Of a stretch of DNA of 64,000 nucleotides, positions 51,701 to 55,526 are shown in pieces. Source of the DNA: Siphonodentalium dalli (lineage: Eukaryota > Mollusca > Scaphopoda > Gadilida > Siphonodentaliidae); NCBI GenBank assembly GCA_032622095.1, contig CP136063.1:180773956-180837955 (forward strand), given 5' to 3'. A model generated the notes under the pieces. The model was not told where the DNA came from and ran no database searches. It saw nothing but the letters and a program-made list of their open reading frames with translations. Each line of letters starts with the position of its first letter. Within the stretch, counting starts at the first letter, position 1. Both the position numbers and the translations under genes were made by a program.

Positions 51701-54700
51701 CATGACTGGCTTCATATAATATATTTTGTGAGCGCTATTTAAATACTAGGATTTGTTGCAATGTTGCAGATATATTTGTGTTCGTAAATTAGGTCACAGA
51801 CAGAATTCTTTGCTATATCAAAGTTCTTATTCAGAGGATGATATGCCTATGTGAGCCAATTCTAGTATAGTTGCAAGACATGGAGGTTCTGTTTGTGGAA
51901 ATGCCATTGACACTTGCTGTTTGAATTTGAATAAAATTATGGAATTCCAACATACATCTATGTCTGTATAGAATCACTTATTTATATATTATATTTCCAT
52001 GATATGGGGGCAAACTGCACATAAAAGTAAAATGGTAAACAATGAAGGTCACATCACTATTGTAGCAGGAAAACACTATTGGCAGTTTTGGCCTACAAGA
52101 GACGGAACAAAGCCAAAATCATTCTTCACTTTCTCTGGAATTCATGATAATGTTGATATACAGGCAAATATGGCTACCACGGTAACCAGTGATGCAACCC
52201 CATCTATACCAGGGGTTCGCATACAATGTATAATTGAGGTTTGTCTATTGAGTCCGTTTATATTTGAAAACCTTATTTATTGTCATTAGTTGATAACAAC
52301 CGGGTCTTGTTACCATGGTAACATTAGTGGTGAACCCTCACATCCAATAAAAGGAATGTATCATGAATCCTAGACACCTTTATTGTGGTTCTTGATGAAC
52401 ATGATGCATGCCTCAAGAATATATTTGAGCAGTACTAAAAATGCATTTCAATGTATAATATATACATGTATGTATATATATTAATTCAAGCCTCAAGGGG
52501 TATTTACCTCGGGAATAATATGTAAGTCTGAAATGATTATTCCAATGTCATTTAAAACCTAACTAAGAGGACAACAAGTTATCAACAAGCTTTTTGAATT
52601 CAGTAAACTGGAAGAAGCAGGGTTGACAGGTTAATTGGGGCAGAGCTTCGGTATTGACAATTGGATTTAACCCATCGCAGTGACGTTCCATTCGAACTGG
52701 GGGAAAGGGCTGGATCTTTGGTCATTAGAACTAATTATTGACGTGACTATGTCACCTGGTGCCGTTTGTCCATAAATTGCTACAGTGAGTGATCAAGGCA
52801 ACTACACTCGAGATGTTTGCTGTGTGTGGTCACAGAATTAGATTGACAGTTGAGTTCTTTGATGTCTTGATACAATTTAGCTACATATGTCCTATTTCAT
52901 ATGAACAGTTACTGAGTAGCGTCTTTACACAATTGCAATGCTGTATCGTTGTCAGTAGAGAGTAGTAATCCTTGGAGTTGCATAGTCATAGATGTATATG
53001 AGCTAATAACAGTCATGATAGCGTGATATTAGAGGTAACTTTATATTTATTGGCTGCAAGACTATGTGATAAAGAGATGTGATAAAATGGTCACTATGGA
53101 GGGGGGGAAACTAGGGCTGTAAAGTTACGCCCCTTCTACAATATGATACGTATCACAATTTATGCTGACAATACAATTTGCGCATAGCGATTAACTTAAT
53201 AAAAAAAATAATTGTGTTTTAATATTTTTATTCAGATCATTTTTACTTTCATCATATAACAATAGTGTTATTCAACAGTATAATATTTTCTGATATATAT
53301 GGACATACATGTATACATGCTTAAATGTCATTTGTATATATAGAGAAACAGAGTATATTGCGAGTAATCTTTAGATGATCAGTTTATTTGAGAAATGTGG
53401 ATACTTATAATCAGGTATTTCTGAACTGTCATGGGGATTCACTTAATAAATTATGGAAACTTTAACCTGCAGTGACAATGGTGGCCTGGTATAATGATAA
53501 GTTCAATTTCTCATTTATAATAGCATACCATTCCATGCATTTAAAGCCTATATAGTAACACTGCAACAAACACATCTATCTGTTAGCTTTAGGTGGACAC
53601 TAGTTCTATATTTACCACTTACAGCCACTAAGGAACTGTACATACGATATATCTGTTAAAACACATCGCAATATGATCCTTCAGAAAGAATCACGATACA
53701 CATTTTGTTACACCCCTAGAAACACATGTTGTTACGCCCCTAGAAAAGACAACAAGTTAAGTATTATGTATTGTATTCCAAATTTCGAGGCTGATACAAG
53801 TGCAGAATGATTCCTATATTCATTGGTGGGAATATTCAGATGATAAGTTCAAGCATGCAAATAGCGTGTCTGTCATTTGCAGAATGAGGTCCCCAGAGGG
53901 TGAATTTAGTGATGCTATCCCGCACAGCGGGCTAGCATCACCAAATTCACCCTCTGGAGACCTCATTCTGCTTAGGCCTCATCTTCGGGGAAGTAACTAT
54001 TATATCAAATTAACATTGGTTTTAGTAACTTTTTCCCTGCTGGGAAGTTTCTATATCCCCTAATTTGCAGAAGATAAAATTCATAATCGAGGTGCCCGAT
54101 GGGTGAACATCACCAACTTCAACTGGGAACTTCAACTGATCCTAGGTCTACCATAACAGTTGATGGCCTAAGCAGAATGAGGTCCCCAGAGGGTGAATTT
54201 AGTGATGCTAGCCCGCTTTGCGGGATAGCGTCACTAAATTCACCCTCTGGGGACCTCATTCTGCAAAATGACAGACACGCTATTTGCAGGCTTGAATAAG
54301 TTCAACAAACAGCCTGTTGAACTTACTATCTGAATATTTCTTAAAGGAACTACTCGCCAATGGGTATTTTGTGAAGAAAATACATACCTCCACTGGAGAT
54401 ACAGGGTTAAGTAACTGTTCATTCTCCAGAAGACAAGAGACCGATGTGTAGTAACCAAGCAGATCAGACAGACTGTCAAACTGACGTCCTCCTATATACA
54501 TGTCTCCACACATTGCAATGATTCTACAAAAATAAACAGATTTAAGCACAGGCCTGAAGACATGGTGCTGAACATTAGCAGAATGAGGTCCCCAGAGGGT
54601 GAATTTAGTGACGCTACACAGCACAGTGGGCTAGCGTCACTAAATTCACCTTCTGGGGACCTCATTCAGCTAAGGCCTCATTTTCTATGGAAAGTATCTT

Positions 54701-55526
54701 TATTATCAAATTAACAAGCTGTTTTTTTTGTTTAGTAACTTCTTTAGAAAGGTTCATTTTCTTTTTCAGTTTAGTTTCTCTGTATCCCCAAATCGGCATA
54801 TGACACAATGCATAATTGGGCCTATTATTTGAGGTGCCCAATAGGTGCTCATCACCATCTTCACCATTTGGGATAATACATAAATGTACATGTTTTTTTA
54901 TTGTAAATTGGTTAGCAGAAATTGGAAATTGCATCACAAATTGCGATGCGAATCCAGTTAAATCGAGCCCTGCCCCAGATGATGAAATTGGTGACACTAG
55001 CCTGCTGTGCGGGACTGAATCACAAAATTTTCCCTCTGGTGACCTCATTTTGTAAATGTCTGGCACCATATTTTCAAGTGAGATCCTACAACTGGTTGTG
55101 GAGATATCTGCTCGAAGGAGAAAAACTACAACATTTCCAGATAAACAAAGATGAAGAACTCTAGAACAATAAAACAATAAAATTGACCTCATAGTAGTGA
55201 GCATCCATACCAAATTTCATTGAGATCCGACAACCGTTGGTTGAGATATCTACCTGGACGGACCGATGGAGGATTGAACGCATGTCTATGTAATCCATTA
55301 TACCCACCATTTCCTTCGGTCATGGTGGTATAATCAGCACAACAGTGAGTTGTCATTCCTAGTTGGAGTCTCCTACCTGAAGTGGTTAAGTCCCTTTTTG
55401 CCCAGATATGACAGGACATATGAACCAGGTCTGTTCTCGCTCTCTCTGATAAGATATGATCCAACCTCACCAGCTGTCCGTAGTCTGTCTTCTGCAGTAA
55501 GCCTGTCCAGGCGCCCATGATACCAA
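13461..55526 (-). CDS. RASA1: RASA1 (p120RasGAP) orthologue, 17 internal coding exons, partial at both ends
   Basis: Cytosolic Ras GTPase-activating protein: the SH2 domains dock on phosphotyrosine receptors and the RasGAP domain accelerates GTP hydrolysis by Ras. Reading the minus strand, the exons encode in order SH2 (WYHGRLDRL, SYLIRES), SH3 (VAVLPYRK, DGWMWV), SH2 (SYLVRPSD, FMGGRYF), PH (KKWKNMMFVL, HDSLFG, CFQIV), C2 (LHVQIFDGRNL, LNPYWGEEF) and the start of RasGAP (SLLRIFRHER, STLFRATSP). All 17 exons have GT-AG boundaries and every codon split across a junction rejoins in frame, totalling 2091 nt or about 697 codons. The FRAT arginine matches the position of the catalytic arginine finger in human RASA1 (known from the family). 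The second RasGAP half, including the FLR..CPAI motif, is not in the window and should lie left of position 1. The N-terminal region before the first SH2 was not found. Introns range from about 0.7 to 8.6 kb, plus one exceeding 13 kb. RASA2/3 and SynGAP are excluded because they lack the SH2-SH3-SH2 module. Confidence 0.93.
13634..13868. repeat. TTAA-bounded MITE type B
   Basis: It starts TTAACCCTTATATGACTGG and ends CATGAAATGGTTAA. Inside are two TATATA hairpins with TGCATTCTATTATATATGGG and AATGCAATGACACAGG. Confidence 0.75.
14186..14540. repeat. TTAA-bounded MITE type C
   Basis: The ends are TTAACCCTTTCTATACTA and TAGTATAGAAAGGGTTAA. The interior has ATGTTCAGATAATAATTCC facing GAACATATTGAACATTTCC and CATCCAAATGAGCAACAGAC. 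TTAA ends with CCCTTT termini fit a piggyBac-like non-autonomous element. Confidence 0.8.
15508..16553. mobile_element. Pearl/HINE-like element, copy 2 (near-duplicate of copy 1)
   Basis: It starts AACAAGAGATGGACTGTCGT exactly like 6534 and follows the same unit order with fewer core units. It passes through CGGACGTACGGACGGACGG, and ends at 16526-16553 in CCCCCC plus T-run / GGGGGTATAAT. Long stretches are nearly identical to copy 1 about 9 kb away. Confidence 0.75.
16738..16880 (-). CDS. RASA1: RASA1 exon: RasGAP arginine-finger exon
   Basis: The acceptor is CTATTTTAG and the donor is TGTGAG|GTAGGT. It encodes EVSTLFRATSPATTLMDQYM, then KMTSTYFIKSAVHDCIHKIV and ESKLSCE. The arginine in LFRAT aligns with the catalytic arginine finger (human R789), so this copy looks catalytically competent. 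Confidence 0.94.
17262..17410. repeat. Near-perfect foldback, about 143 bp
   Basis: The arm GGTTTTGGTTGAATAGCCGG ... GGAAATACAGAATTTCCAC is the complement of GTGGAAATTCTGTATTTCC ... ATTCAACCAAAACC, with a short loop near 17330-17345. It sits in the intron between the RASA1 exons at 16738 and 17899. Confidence 0.75.
17560..17640. repeat. Triple short tandem repeat (about 24-25 bp unit)
   Basis: Three consecutive units of GTGTTATCCATCG-NN-CTCGGTC occur, the last followed by CAGTCGATGGATAT, which could pair back with the unit. It is intronic. Confidence 0.7.
17899..18058 (-). CDS. RASA1: RASA1 exon: RasGAP domain start
   Basis: The acceptor is CTTTTTCAG and the donor is GACAG|GTTTGA. It encodes LMLDRYFDNIVMLSKICHKE, then RISLAKSLLRIFRHERQEAL and TFNDMEIDET. 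SLLRIFRHER equals human SILLRIFLHEK, and TFNDMEI equals TLNDREI. Confidence 0.93.
18108..18172. repeat. Truncated TTAA MITE type B end
   Basis: TTAACCCTCTTCATGACTGG ... CCAACGCATTCTCTTAAATA, then broken off after GAGTCTCCCACAG. It lies about 50 bp upstream of a RASA1 exon acceptor (18058). Confidence 0.6.
18744..18916 (-). CDS. RASA1: RASA1 exon: end of C2 and link to RasGAP
   Basis: The acceptor is TTTTACAG and the donor is AAACAA|GTTAGT. It encodes AQVTINLSDLEGKDLVDEWY, then PLHPVQPCTIKELGSLRIA and IMPLEVYTSLKQ. Human RASA1 has TDEWFLL, GSLRVRARY and KIMPEEEYSEFK. The donor is less canonical (GTTAGT) but phase and conservation both support it. Confidence 0.91.
18963..19179. repeat. TACAGTA foldback MITE (family D)
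   Basis: TACAGTTATTCCCTAAATAA ... GCATTACTGTA. Both long arms contain GGATTTAGTCGGAAATATGG and its complement. It lies about 50 bp upstream of the RASA1 exon 18744-18916 acceptor. Confidence 0.75.
19720..19975. repeat. TTAA MITE type C, diverged
   Basis: TTAACCCATTCTATACTAAA at the left, and GATTATTTAGTATAGCAAGG at the right. The interior contains AATGTTCAGACCTATGG / AACTTATTATCTGAACATTT. Confidence 0.65.
20029..20195. repeat. TACAGTA foldback MITE (family D)
   Basis: TTAATGCCCGAAATAATCAA at the left and GATAATTTAGGGCATTACTG at the right. The arms are shorter than in the 8633 copy. Confidence 0.7.
20403..20479 (-). CDS. RASA1: RASA1 exon: C2 domain, middle
   Basis: The acceptor is TTTTACAG and the donor is ATTG|GTATGT. 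It encodes DIPADIGSFTISVHNHTRRS followed by KDTEI, which matches human DLPPDINRFEITLSNKTKKSKDPDI. It is separated from the previous exon by the largest fully contained intron (about 8.6 kb), which is full of repeats. Confidence 0.92.
21176..21428. repeat. TTAA MITE type B, diverged
   Basis: TGTAACACTTTCATGATGGC at the left and TTCAGTCATGATAGGGTTA at the right. Two internal hairpins contain CTTATATATGCAAGTCTCCC / GGGAGCCTCACATATATAAG. Confidence 0.7.
21693..22597. mobile_element. Pearl/HINE-like element, copy 3 (different core)
   Basis: It starts AAAACAAGAGGTCACACAAC. Tandem units of about 160 bp contain TAAGTCGAAA, CCATAACTCT and GATCAAACTCAA. It ends with CGGACGGATGGACGGACGC and a terminal hairpin GTCCCCCG-AAAATAAATTTTA-CGGGGGAC. 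Same layout as copy 1 with unrelated core sequence. Confidence 0.65.
23206..23526. repeat. 58-bp perfect inverted repeats around a 205-bp centre
   Basis: 23206-23263 (CAATATTTTCCAAAAAAGTT ... TTGCCCACTGAACT) is the exact complement of 23469-23526. A third single copy of the inner motif (TTATCTTGCCCACTGAACTA) follows at about 23541. The centre contains GATGACGTCATC, an 8-bp CRE-like palindrome in context. Confidence 0.75.
24100..26900. other. Compositionally distinct, GC-richer insertion of unknown identity with tRNA-like pieces
   Basis: This part of the 8.6-kb RASA1 intron is clearly less AT-rich than its surroundings and shares no family with the other repeats seen. Short frames (for example CQCVSCHGENNGKRRKQIDR on the plus strand at about 25050) match no family I recognise. 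On the minus strand a TAGCCGAGTGGTTAGACCAT A-box-like stretch lies near 25715-25740, and GGGTTTGAATCCCA, a good B-box/T-arm, near 26008-26021. These suggest tRNA-related SINE material. Confidence 0.35.
27595..27835. repeat. Inverted copy of the 23.2-23.4 kb repeat centre
   Basis: GGGGAAAAAGTGAAAAGCGA, then GGAGATGACGTCATCAGAGG, CGGACCGGGTTTGTTAACCC and AGTTCAGTGGGCAAGATAAC follow the complement of 23240-23420 almost base for base. It has a short extra segment near 27725. The two copies are about 4.2 kb apart in opposite orientation. Confidence 0.7.
28150..28940. mobile_element. Pearl/HINE-like element fragments
   Basis: It contains GAGTTATGTCCCTGGC and GAGTTATGGCCCTGGC units, then ATGGACGGACAGACTGACAG with GACGGACGGACAGATGG. 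From about 28640 a second set of core units continues (AATAACTCTAGAACAGAAAA; ACTCTAGAACAGAGAACACG). A G-run lies at 28095-28108. Boundaries are approximate. Confidence 0.5.
29050..29285 (-). CDS. RASA1: RASA1 exon: PH C-terminal helix and C2 domain
   Basis: This is the longest exon found (236 nt). The acceptor is TTTTTCAG and the donor is TTGA|GTAAGT. It encodes the PH helix KWVTMLKKHC, a short linker, and the first C2 strands: LRSLHVQIFDGRNLPCKQLP, HPYCILSLN and LNPYWGEEFNI. The human counterparts are NPYCNIYLN and QNPVWSEEF. Confidence 0.92.
29350..29475. repeat. Foldback repeat
   Basis: TTCTATACAAAAGTTATTAA faces TTAATAAATTTTGTATAGAA, and GATTTGAGCC faces GGCTCGAATC inside. A stem-loop of about 110 bp, 65 bp upstream of the RASA1 exon 29050-29285 acceptor. 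Confidence 0.6.
29535..30183. repeat. Inverted and direct copies of a CTATCTCTTCC...GGGTATAAAATA repeat
   Basis: About 29540-29650 reappears in inverted orientation at about 30070-30183 (ATACCCCGGAAATTATATAA, TTAGGAAGAGATAGAC). A further inverted copy lies at about 29830-29900. A truncated type B MITE (about 29900-30083) sits between them. Confidence 0.55.
30184..30268. repeat. Truncated type C MITE
   Basis: TTTAACCCTTTCTATACTAA through GATAATAAGTTCAACAAATG, then broken off. Only the left end remains. Confidence 0.65.
30742..31030. repeat. TTAA MITE type C
   Basis: It begins around ATGTCTATACTAAACATTCA and ends AGAAAAGAAAGGGTTA. The internal palindrome AAAGTTCAACAAACGACC / GGTCATTTGTTGAACTTATT is present. 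The right end is 25 bp from the donor of the RASA1 exon at 31055. Confidence 0.7.
31055..31142 (-). CDS. RASA1: RASA1 exon: PH domain, late strands
   Basis: The acceptor is TGTTTCAG and the donor is GCACAG|GTAAAT. It encodes RPNCFQIVINAYDPHLSLYY followed by LCAENSDIAQ. PNCFQIV is identical to the human PH segment. A TTAA MITE end lies about 25 bp inside the downstream intron. Confidence 0.93.
32243..32650 (-). CDS. Unrecognised 135-codon ORF within the RASA1 PH-domain intron
   Basis: An open frame starts at 32650, with a second possible start (MATADYFSFK) near 32623. The residues are compositionally ordinary, with no repeats or low complexity: for example LVQLSLSDVVSVTFSEVGDD and SVGDGVSVSKKTLDAFD. 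I recognise no family. It lies between two RASA1 PH exons on the same strand, and the roughly 150 bp upstream carry a cluster of ETS-like CCGGAA motifs. It could be the first exon of a nested gene, an alternative internal exon of RASA1, or a retrocopy. No clear donor was identified, and the open frame could also be chance in AT-rich DNA. Confidence 0.35.
   Translation of the reverse strand: MLVKHVRNRMATADYFSFKILTDTQRTLKQKLVQLSLSDVVSVTFSEVGDDFKVDKITVKNASDSTDGHEVQPNTPLNIVSRFGASCIILHVSKLSVGDGVSVSKKTLDAFDLIVKLGRMLSYFLHPINLSRFVS
32640..32800 (-). promoter_or_regulatory. Cluster of ETS-like CCGGAA sites, possible TATA-less promoter
   Basis: On the plus strand this stretch contains ACGGAAGT, ACCGGAAC, GGCCGGAATACGG, ATCCGGAAT and ATCCGGAAA within about 150 bp. 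It is richer in CG dinucleotides than the flanking intron. Clusters of CCGGAA are typical of ETS/GABP-driven TATA-less promoters. It sits immediately upstream of the 32243-32650 ORF on the minus strand. Promoter function is an inference. Confidence 0.35.
33111..33371. repeat. TTAA MITE type B
   Basis: TTAAACCTTTCCATGACTGG at the left and CTATCATGAAAGAGTTAA at the right. Two internal TATATA hairpins contain the TCCTATAGGGAG / TCCCTATGGGAG palindromes. It ends 65 bp past the donor of RASA1 exon 33436-33509. Confidence 0.8.
33436..33509 (-). CDS. RASA1: RASA1 exon: PH domain, middle
   Basis: The acceptor is ATTTTCAG and the donor is GGCAG|GTAGGC. It encodes RSKPKGMIDLSFSSLYPVHD followed by SLFG. 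Human RASA1 has TKPKGLIDLSVCSVYVVHDSLFG here. TTAA MITEs flank it on both sides (33111-33371 and 33633-33894). Confidence 0.93.
33633..33894. repeat. TTAA MITE type B
   Basis: GTAACCCTTTCATGACGTGA at the left and CCAGTCATGGAAGGGTTAA at the right. The double-hairpin interior is the same as in the other type B copies. Confidence 0.8.
34198..34280 (-). CDS. RASA1: RASA1 exon: PH domain, early strands
   Basis: The acceptor is TTTAACAG and the donor is GAGAAG|GTGAGC. With the split Ser codon it encodes SQRNKKWKNMMFVLNGTMSQ followed by LFYFENEK, matching human KRWKNLYFILEGSDAQLIYFESEK. The upstream exon supplies GYLNKK. Confidence 0.93.
35362..35462. repeat. Family A hairpin (left member of a module)
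   Basis: AATGAGGCTCCAGAGAGTGA ... GGGAACCTCATTCTGCTGAG. It is followed by a roughly 190-bp core (35463-35648) and a second hairpin at 35649. Confidence 0.7.
35463..35648. repeat. Family A module core
   Basis: It contains GGCCTCAACTGCTATGGGAT, GTTGAAGTTGGTGATGTTCA, TCTTCTGCAAATTAGGGGAT and AACAATGTTAATTTGAGAC. The same core, with variations, follows hairpins at 40.6 and 51.5 kb and in inverted orientation at 53975-54173. Confidence 0.65.
35606..35748. repeat. 143-bp direct repeat, copy 1 (contains a family A hairpin)
   Basis: From TTAATTTGAGACTATAGATA through GACCTCATTCTGCAAATGACA this is base-for-base repeated at 36117-36257. The hairpin occupies 35649-35744. Confidence 0.75.
36117..36257. 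repeat. 143-bp direct repeat, copy 2 (contains a family A hairpin)
   Basis: Essentially identical to 35606-35748. About 370 bp lie between the copies, including a TAGGGGTGTAACAAAATTTG element end (hAT-MITE-like). Confidence 0.75.
36302..37598. mobile_element. TTAA-bounded non-autonomous element, about 1.3 kb
   Basis: The ends are TTAACTCTTTCGCTGCCA and TGGCAGCGAAAGAGTTAA. The interior has three copies of a CGCCTGCGGCGCATAAGATA motif (about 36650-36810) and three of AAGATGGCCGCCAA-N-TCACGTGA (about 36985, 37200 and 37377). Neither resembles the type B or C interior. TTAA ends again suggest piggyBac-type mobilisation. Confidence 0.7.
37969..38128 (-). CDS. RASA1: RASA1 exon: SH2-PH linker and PH domain start
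   Basis: The acceptor is TTTTGAAG (AG preceded by a weak pyrimidine tract) and the donor is GAAAA|GTGAGT. It encodes DINDDLDGRLACMGIVGDDK, then TQDIYASIRHSTVQ and SGYLNKK. The GYLNKK end matches the GYLLKK that opens the PH domain in human RASA1. The linker part is more diverged. Confidence 0.9.
38186..38353. repeat. TTAA MITE type B, internally deleted
   Basis: TTAACCCTTTCATGCTGCAG at the left and TCCAGTCATGGAAGGGTTAA at the right. Half of each hairpin is missing. It starts 58 bp upstream of the RASA1 exon 37969-38128 acceptor. Confidence 0.75.
39328..39603. repeat. TTAA MITE type B
   Basis: TTAACCCTTCCATGACGGGA at the left and CATTCATGAAAGAGTTAA at the right. The first hairpin contains a duplicated CTCCCATAGGGAGTCTCGC centre. 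Confidence 0.8.
39752..39952. repeat. Long near-perfect palindrome between two TA microsatellites
   Basis: TAGTTGTGTTGAAATAAATG ... CACTTGATAAAGTCTATGTT: the two arms of about 90 bp are complementary with a roughly 18-bp loop near 39845-39860. (TA)n runs occur at 39724-39753 and 39982-40004, immediately on either side. Confidence 0.8.
40003..40067. repeat. Truncated TTAA MITE type B end
   Basis: GAGAATGCATTGGCACACGG ... CCAGTCATGAAAGGGTTAA. Its left part is replaced by the TA tract and palindrome. It shares its TTAA with the adjacent type C element. Confidence 0.7.
40064..40316. repeat. TTAA MITE type C
   Basis: TTAAACCTTTCAATACTAAA at the left and TTTAGTATAGAAAGGGTTAA at the right. It abuts the type B end at a single TTAA (40064-40067). 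The right end lies 53 bp from the donor of RASA1 exon 40370-40445. Confidence 0.75.
40370..40445 (-). CDS. RASA1: RASA1 exon: end of second SH2
   Basis: The acceptor is CCTCGTAG and the donor is TGTCGG|GTAAGG. It encodes LDSIIKRYMKEEIVDGFTLV followed by SPVCR, equivalent to the human SIGDIIDHYRKEQIVEG region that closes the second SH2. A TTAA MITE ends 53 bp inside the downstream intron. Confidence 0.9.
40508..40760. repeat. Family A hairpin (deleted centre) plus core
   Basis: GCAGAATGAGGTCCACAGAG ... CTCTGGTAACCTCATTCTGC, with the loop shortened to GATGCATCAC. The core follows: GGCATAAACTGCTGTGGGAG, TTCTGCAAATTAGGGGATAT, ACAATGTCAATTTGAGAC. Confidence 0.7.
41568..41777 (+). mobile_element. 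tRNA-related SINE with 14-bp target-site duplication
   Basis: ACTATATAAACTTG occurs at 41568-41581 and again at 41764-41777, bracketing a 182-bp body. The body begins GGTGGGGCTCGGTTGCTCAA, where GGTTGCTCAATTGG resembles a Pol III A box, and it ends in (CAAT)n (CAGTCAATCAATCAATA). Perfect flanking duplications and a simple repeat tail are hallmarks of LINE-mediated retroposition. Confidence 0.75.
42120..42270. repeat. Truncated type C MITE
   Basis: GAGTATTCAATAATGAGTAG, TTTCCAAAGGAAATGTTCAG and ATAACAAGTTCAACAAACTG match the left half of type C. The terminal TTAA is lost. Confidence 0.5.
42678..42822 (-). CDS. RASA1: RASA1 exon: second SH2 core
   Basis: The acceptor is TTTTTTGGCAG and the donor is GACAG|GTAAATT. 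It encodes GDGSYLVRPSDQSPGDFTLY, then FLADKTVQRFRVEKQG and FMGGRYFD. The FLVR arginine is present (LVRPSD). The match to the human second SH2 is strong. It ends with AG, which is completed by the next exon. Confidence 0.93.
43007..43253. repeat. TTAA MITE type B
   Basis: TTAACCCTTTCATGAATGGA at the left and GCCGTGAAATGGGTTAA at the right, with double hairpins AGCATACTCCCATAGGGAGC and GGCTCCCTATGTGAGACTCG. Confidence 0.75.
43663..43747 (-). CDS. RASA1: RASA1 exon: SH3-SH2 linker and start of second SH2
   Basis: The acceptor is CTTCACAG and the donor is GGAAA|GTATGT. It encodes NGGVDPVESLPYFHANISRN followed by AAVERLTE. The FHANISRNAA segment corresponds to human WFHGKISKQEA, so the usual WFHG has become YFHA. 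That is an unusual departure for an SH2 opening, although the exon is otherwise in frame with both neighbours. Confidence 0.87.
45751..45862. repeat. Half of a TACAGTA foldback MITE (family D)
   Basis: TACAGTAATGCCCTAAATAA through GGCTTGTTGCCATTCATCGG, then broken and followed directly by a family A hairpin fragment (AGAATGAGGTCACCAGAGGG, about 45888-45930). The second arm is missing. Confidence 0.7.
45940..46111. repeat. Partial type C MITE
   Basis: It contains CATTGGAATGGTATATTATA, GGGATGTTCAGATAATAAAA and TATAGAAAGGGTTAA. Its terminal TTAA (46108-46111) is also the first TTAA of the next element. Confidence 0.6.
46108..46365. repeat. TTAA MITE type B
   Basis: TTAACCCTTTCAAGACAGGA at the left and CCAGTCATGGAACGGTTAA at the right. 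The right end is 24 bp from the donor of the RASA1 SH3 exon. Confidence 0.8.
46389..46506 (-). CDS. RASA1: RASA1 exon: SH3 domain core
   Basis: The acceptor is CATTTCAG and the donor is GACATG|GTAATT. It encodes FESGDVFTVINEMGDGWMWV followed by NCQRSNESGLVNAELVEDM. The DGWMWV tryptophan pair is characteristic of the RASA1 SH3. The exon is closely flanked by MITEs: a TTAA MITE end lies 24 bp past the donor, and a foldback MITE begins 34 bp before the acceptor. Confidence 0.93.
46541..46676. repeat. TACAGTA foldback MITE (family D), shortened
   Basis: CAGTAATGCCCTAAATAATC at the left and GAGTCGATTATTTAGGGCAT at the right. One arm is internally deleted. It starts 34 bp upstream of the RASA1 SH3 exon acceptor, where the branch point would normally lie. 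Confidence 0.7.
46700..49720. other. No gene recognised
   Basis: AT-rich intronic sequence between RASA1 exons 51301-51371 and 46389-46506. I see no supportable exon, RNA gene or bounded repeat beyond short A/T runs. Confidence 0.45.
49727..51092. mobile_element. Tandem-core array fused to a pearl/HINE-like end
   Basis: It begins GAAATTGCCAATGACACTGT like the arrays at 4733 and 61676. CAAGATGG...GGCCATG units run to about 50550. Core units with ATTGAAATCGGTTCATA and GAGTTATGAGGTCGGACGGA follow, and it ends with CGGACGGACGAAGCG and the hairpin TATACCCCCCCATATTC / GAAAGTGGGGGTATAAT. This copy links the two repeat types into one architecture. Confidence 0.65.
51205..51296. repeat. TTAA MITE type B fragment touching a splice donor
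   Basis: CTCCTTATCGGAGATTCGCA through AGCTCTAGTCATGGAAGGGA. The TTAA end is degenerate (ATAA). The RASA1 exon donor is only about five bases away. Confidence 0.65.
51301..51371 (-). CDS. RASA1: RASA1 exon: start of SH3 domain
   Basis: The acceptor is ATTTTGCAG and the donor is CTCAG|GTACTT. It encodes PVDDMRKVVAVLPYRKMPET followed by DEL, the first beta strand of SH3 with its ALPY-like motif (here VLPY). It ends with two bases that join the next exon to give Ser. A TTAA-family MITE end begins about six bases into the downstream intron. Confidence 0.92.
51445..51650. repeat. Family A hairpin plus core
   Basis: GCAGATTGAGGTCCCAAGAG ... CTGGGAACCTCATTCTGCTG, then GGCCTCAACTGCTATGGGAG and GTTGAAGCTGGTGATGTTCA, cut short around ATCTTCAGCAAATT. 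It is about 75 bp upstream of the RASA1 exon 51301-51371 acceptor. Confidence 0.7.
53500..53886. repeat. Inverted counterpart of 35740-36116
   Basis: TAAGTTCAATTTCTCATTTA ... TTTTGTTACACCCCTAGAAA ... GATAAGTTCAAGCATGCAAA follows the complement of 35740-36116 closely over its whole length. It includes the TTGTTACACCCCTAG end typical of hAT-type MITEs. Confidence 0.75.
53878..54268. repeat. Complete hairpin-core-hairpin module (family A)
   Basis: Hairpin 53878-53974 (GCAGAATGAGGTCCCCAGAG ... GACCTCATTCTGC), core 53975-54173 in inverted orientation relative to 35463, and hairpin 54174-54268. Both hairpins have the loop pattern GATGCTA-N-CCCGC...GCGGG, forming nearly perfect stems. Confidence 0.75.
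54388..54523 (-). CDS. RASA1: RASA1 exon: first SH2 domain, C-terminal half
   Basis: The acceptor is TTTTTGTAG and the donor is GTGGAG|GTATGT. It encodes IIAMCGDMYIGGRQFDSL and continues through LGYYTSVSCLLENEQLL to SPVE, completing the first SH2. Human RASA1 also has IIAMCGD and a PPEPVED linker at this point. It joins the previous exon by completing an Arg codon (AG + A). Confidence 0.93.
54575..55056. repeat. Hairpin-core-hairpin module, longer core
   Basis: Hairpin 54578-54674 (GCAGAATGAGGTCCCCAGAG ... CCTTCTGGGGACCTCATTC), a core with ATCAAATTAACAAGCTG and GAGGTGCCCAATAGGTGCTC, and a second diverged hairpin at 54960-55056 (GATGAAATTGGTGACACTAG ... TCTGGTGACCTCATTTTG). It lies in the intron between the two first-SH2 exons of RASA1. 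Confidence 0.7.
55060..55340. mobile_element. Truncated pearl/HINE-like end
   Basis: One core unit (TTCCAGATAAACAAAGATGA, TTTCATTGAGATCCGACAAC), then GGACGGACCGATGG and a terminal hairpin ATACCACCATGACC-type (plus strand ACCATTTCCTTCGGTCATGGTGGTATAA region). It ends 37 bp from the first-SH2 exon donor. Confidence 0.55.
55377..55526 (-). CDS. RASA1: RASA1 exon: first SH2 domain, N-terminal half
   Basis: The acceptor ends in TTTTCCAG and the donor is CAG|GTAGGA. The translation starts with the SH2-opening WYHGRLDRL and contains the phosphotyrosine-binding SYLIRES (FLVR-type) arginine and GSYVLSYLGKKG. The exon begins with the third base of a split codon, so at least one coding exon precedes it. 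None was recognised between 55527 and 64000. Confidence 0.92.

Noticed and set aside
51999-52289. 96-codon plus-strand frame in a RASA1 intron
   Set aside because: No recognised family, no splice or promoter context, antisense to the gene. Probably chance.
54280-54624. 114-codon frame treated as one protein
   Set aside because: Only 54388-54523 is coding (first SH2). The ends of the frame run into intron and hairpin repeat beyond good splice sites.
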